This document shows positions 6,566 to 9,190 of a stretch of 9,190 bases of DNA, piece by piece (position 1 is the first letter of the stretch; every line of letters begins with the position of its first letter). Source of the stretch: an uncultured Actinomycetes bacterium (GTDB lineage: Bacteria > Actinomycetota > Actinomycetes > Nanopelagicales > Nanopelagicaceae); the NCBI GenBank assembly GCA_903921405.1, contig CAIXPV010000117.1, positions 1-9,190 on the forward strand, read 5' to 3'. Position numbers and translations under genes: made by a program. A model generated the notes under the pieces. It did not search any database. It worked only from the letters and a program-made list of their open reading frames with translations, and was not told where the DNA came from.

Positions 6566-6606
6566 TGGTGCCAGATATGCCACAGTGGCGCCAGATCACG
6601 CCAGAA
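6566..6606. repeat. Phased direct repeats upstream of kgd
   Basis: TGGTGCCAGAT (6566-6576) and TGGCGCCAGAT (6586-6596) share 10 of 11 bases at an offset of exactly 20 bp. A third, shorter GCCAGA copy (6600-6605) follows the second at exactly 10 bp. The second copy contains the palindrome TGGCGCCA, and the two long copies could also pair as a 7-bp stem with one G-U. They lie about 80-120 bp before the kgd start, in the gap after the membrane-protein gene. Spacing by whole helical turns suggests a protein binding site on one face of the DNA, but no regulator is identified. Confidence 0.6.
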
Positions 6607-6618
6607 AGCTAAAGCCTC

Positions 6619-6990
6619 TTATTCAGGAATAGCTCGCAGGGCTGCAGCCAACGTAACTGCAGCAAGTGCTGCCAGAGGAATGGCAACCAACCAGAGCCCG
6701 GCTTGAATTTGATAGGAGACAACTCCAAGTGCAATTAAGTTTGCAAGCACCGCTGGAGATCGGCCAAAGTACTTTCCGCGGCGGTATCCCATTGCCGATG
6801 CAGCTAATCCACCACTTCCTAATGCAACAAAGAGTAAGTCGCCAATCAGTGGCTGAACTTCAAAACTCTTTGCGGTCAGCGTAAGAACGATTAACCAAAC
6901 TCCAAGGGCAGCAATAATCCCAGATTCAATAAAGAGTAGGGATGCCACTACGGCGCGGGCCTTGGCTGCCTTGGAAGAATCTTGTGCCAT
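6619..6990 (-). CDS. Small hypothetical membrane protein with four predicted helices
   Basis: A 123-residue protein I cannot assign to a named family. A short basic, polar N-terminus (MAQDSSKAAKARA) precedes four hydrophobic segments at about residues 13-38, 47-68, 78-96 and 98-118. Between helices 2 and 3 lies a positively charged loop GYRRGKYFGRSPA (68-80), which should face the cytosol. There are no cysteines and no obvious catalytic residues. It is transcribed toward kgd with a 132-bp gap, so read-through into kgd is possible, though kgd has its own ribosome-binding site and probable control region. The ATG at 6990 has no Shine-Dalgarno sequence. On this strand TAATCT (complement of 6998-7003) ends 7 nt before the ATG and could be a -10 for a leaderless transcript. 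The start codon overlaps that of the divergent gene at 6989. Confidence 0.8.
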   Translation of the reverse strand: MAQDSSKAAKARAVVASLLFIESGIIAALGVWLIVLTLTAKSFEVQPLIGDLLFVALGSGGLAASAMGYRRGKYFGRSPAVLANLIALGVVSYQIQAGLWLVAIPLAALAAVTLAAALRAIPE

Positions 6991-6992
6991 GG
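6987..6992. promoter_or_regulatory. Shared CCATGG start site of two divergent genes
   Basis: The palindrome CCATGG supplies an ATG on each strand: 6989-6991 on + and 6990-6988 on -. Each has a -10-like hexamer at leaderless distance: TAATCT (complement of 6998-7003) for the minus gene and the weaker GAATCT (6977-6982) for the plus gene. Neither ATG has an upstream Shine-Dalgarno site. The + strand GGAGGAGAG at 6991-6999 lies downstream of the plus ATG and cannot serve it. Confidence 0.45.
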
Positions 6993-7471
6993 AGGAGAGA
7001 TTAACTCATTTAGGCAAAGGCAGCCCACTGTTTTCTCATGATGGAATCCATGATTCGCAGACTCATTTGGCTGCGCCATCATTTTTCTATGAGCAGTTGC
7101 GCCGTCAAATCGCACTATCTGTGCGATCGAGAATTAGTTTCAGTCTTGTAAAAGTCGTTTTTGATAAATCCAGTGGCGAAGGAGTCAGTGCAACTATTGG
7201 CGCTGAAGATATCTTGCGTTTCTCGTGCGAATTGAAAAGCTTGACCCGTACCGAAGACTGCATTGGTCGCCTAGGAATCAATGAATGCCTCATCATTATT
7301 AGTGATGGCAAGAGCGCAGCTGAACGTCTCATCAGCCGCCTTCTGACCGCTCAATCGCTATCGGTTAATCACACTCTGCGAATCTCAATATCTGCGGTGA
7401 CTTCCCACAGCGGTGAAAGTGGTCTTAGTCTGCTCAATCGTCTGGATCTACAACCTTTATCCACGCATTAA
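6989..7471 (+). CDS. Degenerate GGDEF-domain protein, hypothetical
   Basis: A product of 160 residues if the ATG at 6989 is used. From about residue 22 it follows the GGDEF (diguanylate cyclase) layout: HDSQTHLAAPSFFYEQL resembles the usual D-x-LT-x-LPNR-xx-F-xx-L start, SFSLVKVVFD (50-59) the first strand, and LTRTEDCIGRLGINECLIIIS (85-105) the strand-turn-strand that normally holds RxGGDEF. The signature is GINEC instead of GGDEF, and the usual Asp-x-Asp of the first strand is reduced to one Asp, so cyclic di-GMP synthesis is very unlikely. The domain also ends early, near residue 150. It may bind a nucleotide, act as a protein-interaction module, or be decaying. It lies 45 bp before tadA on the same strand, so a role in pilus control is a reasonable guess. 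TTG 6962 and TTG 7067 are alternative starts; the latter would cut into the domain. Confidence 0.65.
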   Translation: MEERLTHLGKGSPLFSHDGIHDSQTHLAAPSFFYEQLRRQIALSVRSRISFSLVKVVFDKSSGEGVSATIGAEDILRFSCELKSLTRTEDCIGRLGINECLIIISDGKSAAERLISRLLTAQSLSVNHTLRISISAVTSHSGESGLSLLNRLDLQPLSTH

Positions 7472-7500
7472 GAGGGTTTTTCCCTTTGATGTCAGTAACC

Positions 7501-7510
7501 AACCTAGGTT
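7501..7510. repeat. 10-bp palindrome before tadA
   Basis: AACCTAGGTT is a perfect palindrome 6 bp upstream of the tadA ATG. Its right half contains TAGGTT, a TAnnnT hexamer at the distance expected for a -10 of a leaderless tadA message, so the palindrome could be an operator over the promoter. It may equally be chance. Confidence 0.35.
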
Positions 7511-7516
7511 TCCAAC

Positions 7517-8557
7517 ATGGACCTAGACATAGATATTACTTTCGGTGCAATTGCAGATTTCATGAAAGATCCAACAATTGAAGAGATTTGGATTAACTCC
7601 CCTGAGCGCATATTTATCGCCAGATCAGGACGCAGTGAACTTACAAACTTGCTGTTAACCAGCGATGACGTTCGAAATATCGTAGAACGCGCACTGATGT
7701 GGAGCGGTCGACGACTAGATCTTTCTCATCCATTTGTCGATGCCCGACTGCCCGATGGTTCGCGTCTTCACGTTGCAATCCCTGAAATCACTGCTACTCA
7801 TTGGGCAGTTAATATCCGTAAGCACTTAATGGGCAATATGGGAATCGATGATCTGGTCGATAAAAATGTTATGACGCCATTTATTGCAACCGCCCTGAAG
7901 AACTCGGTTCGGGCGGGATTAAATATATTGGTCAGTGGTGGAACCCAAGCCGGCAAGACAACAATGCTCAATGCTTTAGCCGGTGCGATCCCCCGCACCG
8001 AACGAGTTGTGACTATCGAAGAAGTCTTTGAACTTAGTCCACAACTACCAGATGTGGTTGCACTTCAAACACGCAGTGCCAACTTACAAGGAGAAGGTGA
8101 AATTCCACTGCGGCGCTTGATTAAGGAGTCGCTGCGAATGCGTCCGTCGCGAATTATTGTCGGAGAAGTTCGCGAAGCCGAAGCCCTAGATCTACTTATC
8201 GCGCTTAACTCTGGCTTACCTGGCATGGGAACGCTTCACGCTAACTCACCTCGAGATGCGATTATAAAACTGCAGACCTTGCCACTATTGGCTGGTGAAA
8301 ATATCTCCCACAAGTTCATTGCACCGACCGTTGCTTCAGCCTTTGATTTAATCGTTCACGTATCCCTTGACCACACCGGTATGCGACGCATAAAGGAGAT
8401 TGCAGCGTTGACTGGGCGCTATGAAAATGACCGTGCAGAGATTGAGACGCTATGGACTTGGAACGGCAAAGATTACGACCGAGGAATTGGCACGCTTCCC
8501 CACGCCGATAAATTCGCAGTTATAGGTGCACCACTTGCAACGTGGTGGCGTCAATGA
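7517..8557 (+). CDS. tadA: Tad/CpaF-family pilus assembly or secretion ATPase
   Basis: A 346-residue type II/IV secretion ATPase of the TadA/CpaF branch; a hexameric motor at the cytosolic face of the membrane that powers Flp pilus assembly. Visible motifs are Walker A GGTQAGKT (141-148), the Asp box TIEEVFEL (166-173), Walker B RIIVGEVRE (212-220) and the His box GTLHANSPRDA (238-248). The N-terminal domain includes the usual EEIWINSPERIFI (22-34) and DARLPDGSRLHVAIP (75-89). Members are often 400 residues or more; this one starts almost directly at the EIWIN strand, so the N-terminal extension is absent. Walker A has Gln-Ala where Gly-Ser is common, but the essential Gly-Lys-Thr is intact. 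No clear Shine-Dalgarno precedes the ATG. It overlaps tadB by 4 bp (ATGA), showing translational coupling. A CpaE/Ssd-like ATPase, common upstream of tadA in actinobacteria, is not present here. Confidence 0.94.
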   Translation: MDLDIDITFGAIADFMKDPTIEEIWINSPERIFIARSGRSELTNLLLTSDDVRNIVERALMWSGRRLDLSHPFVDARLPDGSRLHVAIPEITATHWAVNIRKHLMGNMGIDDLVDKNVMTPFIATALKNSVRAGLNILVSGGTQAGKTTMLNALAGAIPRTERVVTIEEVFELSPQLPDVVALQTRSANLQGEGEIPLRRLIKESLRMRPSRIIVGEVREAEALDLLIALNSGLPGMGTLHANSPRDAIIKLQTLPLLAGENISHKFIAPTVASAFDLIVHVSLDHTGMRRIKEIAALTGRYENDRAEIETLWTWNGKDYDRGIGTLPHADKFAVIGAPLATWWRQ

Positions 8558-9190
8558 AAATCAAAATACGTGCCGCAGCGATCTCGTCTATAACAATTGC
8601 ACTGATCTTTCTCTTCACGGGCTCCCTTCCTATCTCGTTCGCCTTTGGAGCCCTTGCTGCAGGAATCTCATTTGTCACGTTATCCGGCAAGAACCAACGC
8701 AGTGAGTCTGCTTTGATTGCAGCGTGGCCTGAGGTTATTGACCACTTGATGTCAGGTATTCAATCAGGGCTCTCGCTTACTGAATCTCTAGCTGGGTTAG
8801 CGACTCGAGGTCCTGAAATTCTGCGCCCAGCATTTCTAGATTTTCGTACTTCGTTATATCGCCATGGTGATTTAGGCGAAGCAATTCAAGAGTTAAAGGC
8901 GCTCTTTCACCACCACGGCAGCGATCAAATTTTCGAGGCACTTCTTATCTCAAAAGCACTTGGTGGCAGCGAACTACTATCAATCTTGCGTACCTTAGGA
9001 GATTTCTTGCGACAAGATTTAGCTCTACGCCGTGAAATTGAAGTTAAACATGGATGGATTAAGAACTCAGCGCACATGTCGGCTATTGCTCCATGGATTC
9101 TTCTTCTCTTATTATCGACTCAACCCAGCACTGCTGCTGCATTTTCAACACCCACGGGCGGTGTAATTTTGCTTGCAGGTTTAGCAATGA
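8554..9190 (+). CDS. tadB: TadB-like type II secretion F-domain membrane platform protein, 3'-truncated
   Basis: The frame is open from the ATG at 8554 to the right edge (212 complete codons). It begins with two hydrophobic stretches (about residues 7-22 and 25-43). A cytosolic T2SSF domain follows (about 55-175), with AAWPEVIDHLMSGIQSGLSL near 56-75, then a Gly-Asp-x-x-x-Ala segment (HGDLGEAIQEL) and ALGGSELLSILRTLGDFLRQD. A further membrane helix comes near 176-190 (APWILLLLLST), and another starts at the edge. This is the usual arrangement of TadB, the inner-membrane platform protein that works with the TadA ATPase in Flp pilus assembly. The 4-bp overlap with tadA and the gene order support it. 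TadC, TadE/F and pilin genes would be expected beyond the right edge. Confidence 0.9.
   Translation, partial: MKIKIRAAAISSITIALIFLFTGSLPISFAFGALAAGISFVTLSGKNQRSESALIAAWPEVIDHLMSGIQSGLSLTESLAGLATRGPEILRPAFLDFRTSLYRHGDLGEAIQELKALFHHHGSDQIFEALLISKALGGSELLSILRTLGDFLRQDLALRREIEVKHGWIKNSAHMSAIAPWILLLLLSTQPSTAAAFSTPTGGVILLAGLAM

Noticed and set aside
6566..6593. Hairpin formed by the two TGGYGCCA copies as a terminator of the membrane-protein gene
   Set aside because: The loop is long, one pair is G-U, and no T-run follows directly on the minus strand. The phased-repeat reading fits better.
7470..7487. AGGG-TTTTT-CCCT after the GGDEF-like gene as a terminator
   Set aside because: The stem is only 4 bp and the tail is short, so it is unlikely to stop transcription into tadA.

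Overview
The window looks like chromosomal DNA from a low-GC, gene-dense actinobacterium. The evidence is a multifunctional Kgd-type 2-oxoglutarate dehydrogenase/decarboxylase (an E2-like domain fused to E1, an actinobacterial architecture), a SigR/SigH-type ECF sigma factor with a zinc anti-sigma factor, a nickel superoxide dismutase with its peptidase, and an actinobacterial-type Tad pilus ATPase/platform pair. Moderate AT-richness, tiny intergenic gaps and 4-bp ATGA overlaps suggest a streamlined aquatic lineage such as freshwater acI Nanopelagicales; that placement is inference.

Layout. Positions 1-1961 (+) form a tight probable operon: a SRAP-type abasic-site DNA-protein crosslink protein (5' end outside the window), a SigR-like sigma factor, its redox-sensing anti-sigma factor and a FlK-like hotdog protein. 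Positions 2012-2766 hold a divergent pair: sodN (-) and the S26 peptidase gene sodX (+), whose product most likely trims the NiSOD leader to expose the nickel hook. Positions 2770-6486 (-) are kgd, converging on sodX with a 3-bp gap. Upstream of kgd is a short gap carrying phased direct repeats, then a small four-helix membrane protein (6619-6990, -). Divergently from it runs a degenerate GGDEF-domain protein (6989-7471, +), followed by tadA/cpaF (7517-8557) and tadB (8554 to the right edge).

Functional themes. The left third is a redox and DNA-damage module: thiol-stress sigma and anti-sigma, abasic-site protection and superoxide removal. The middle is central carbon metabolism (2-oxoglutarate node of the TCA cycle). 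The right end is the beginning of a Tad/Flp pilus or secretion locus, preceded by what seems to be a non-catalytic GGDEF relic. No RNA genes, CRISPR arrays, insertion sequences or phage genes were recognised, and no stretch over 300 bases lacks a gene; the longest gap is about 130 bases (6487-6618). I found no defence-type or clearly novel system. The points most worth following up are the degenerate GGDEF protein before the Tad locus, the anti-sigma factor with an acidic tail, the hotdog protein lacking two of three FlK catalytic residues, the phased repeats before kgd, and the head-to-head pair sharing one CCATGG start site.
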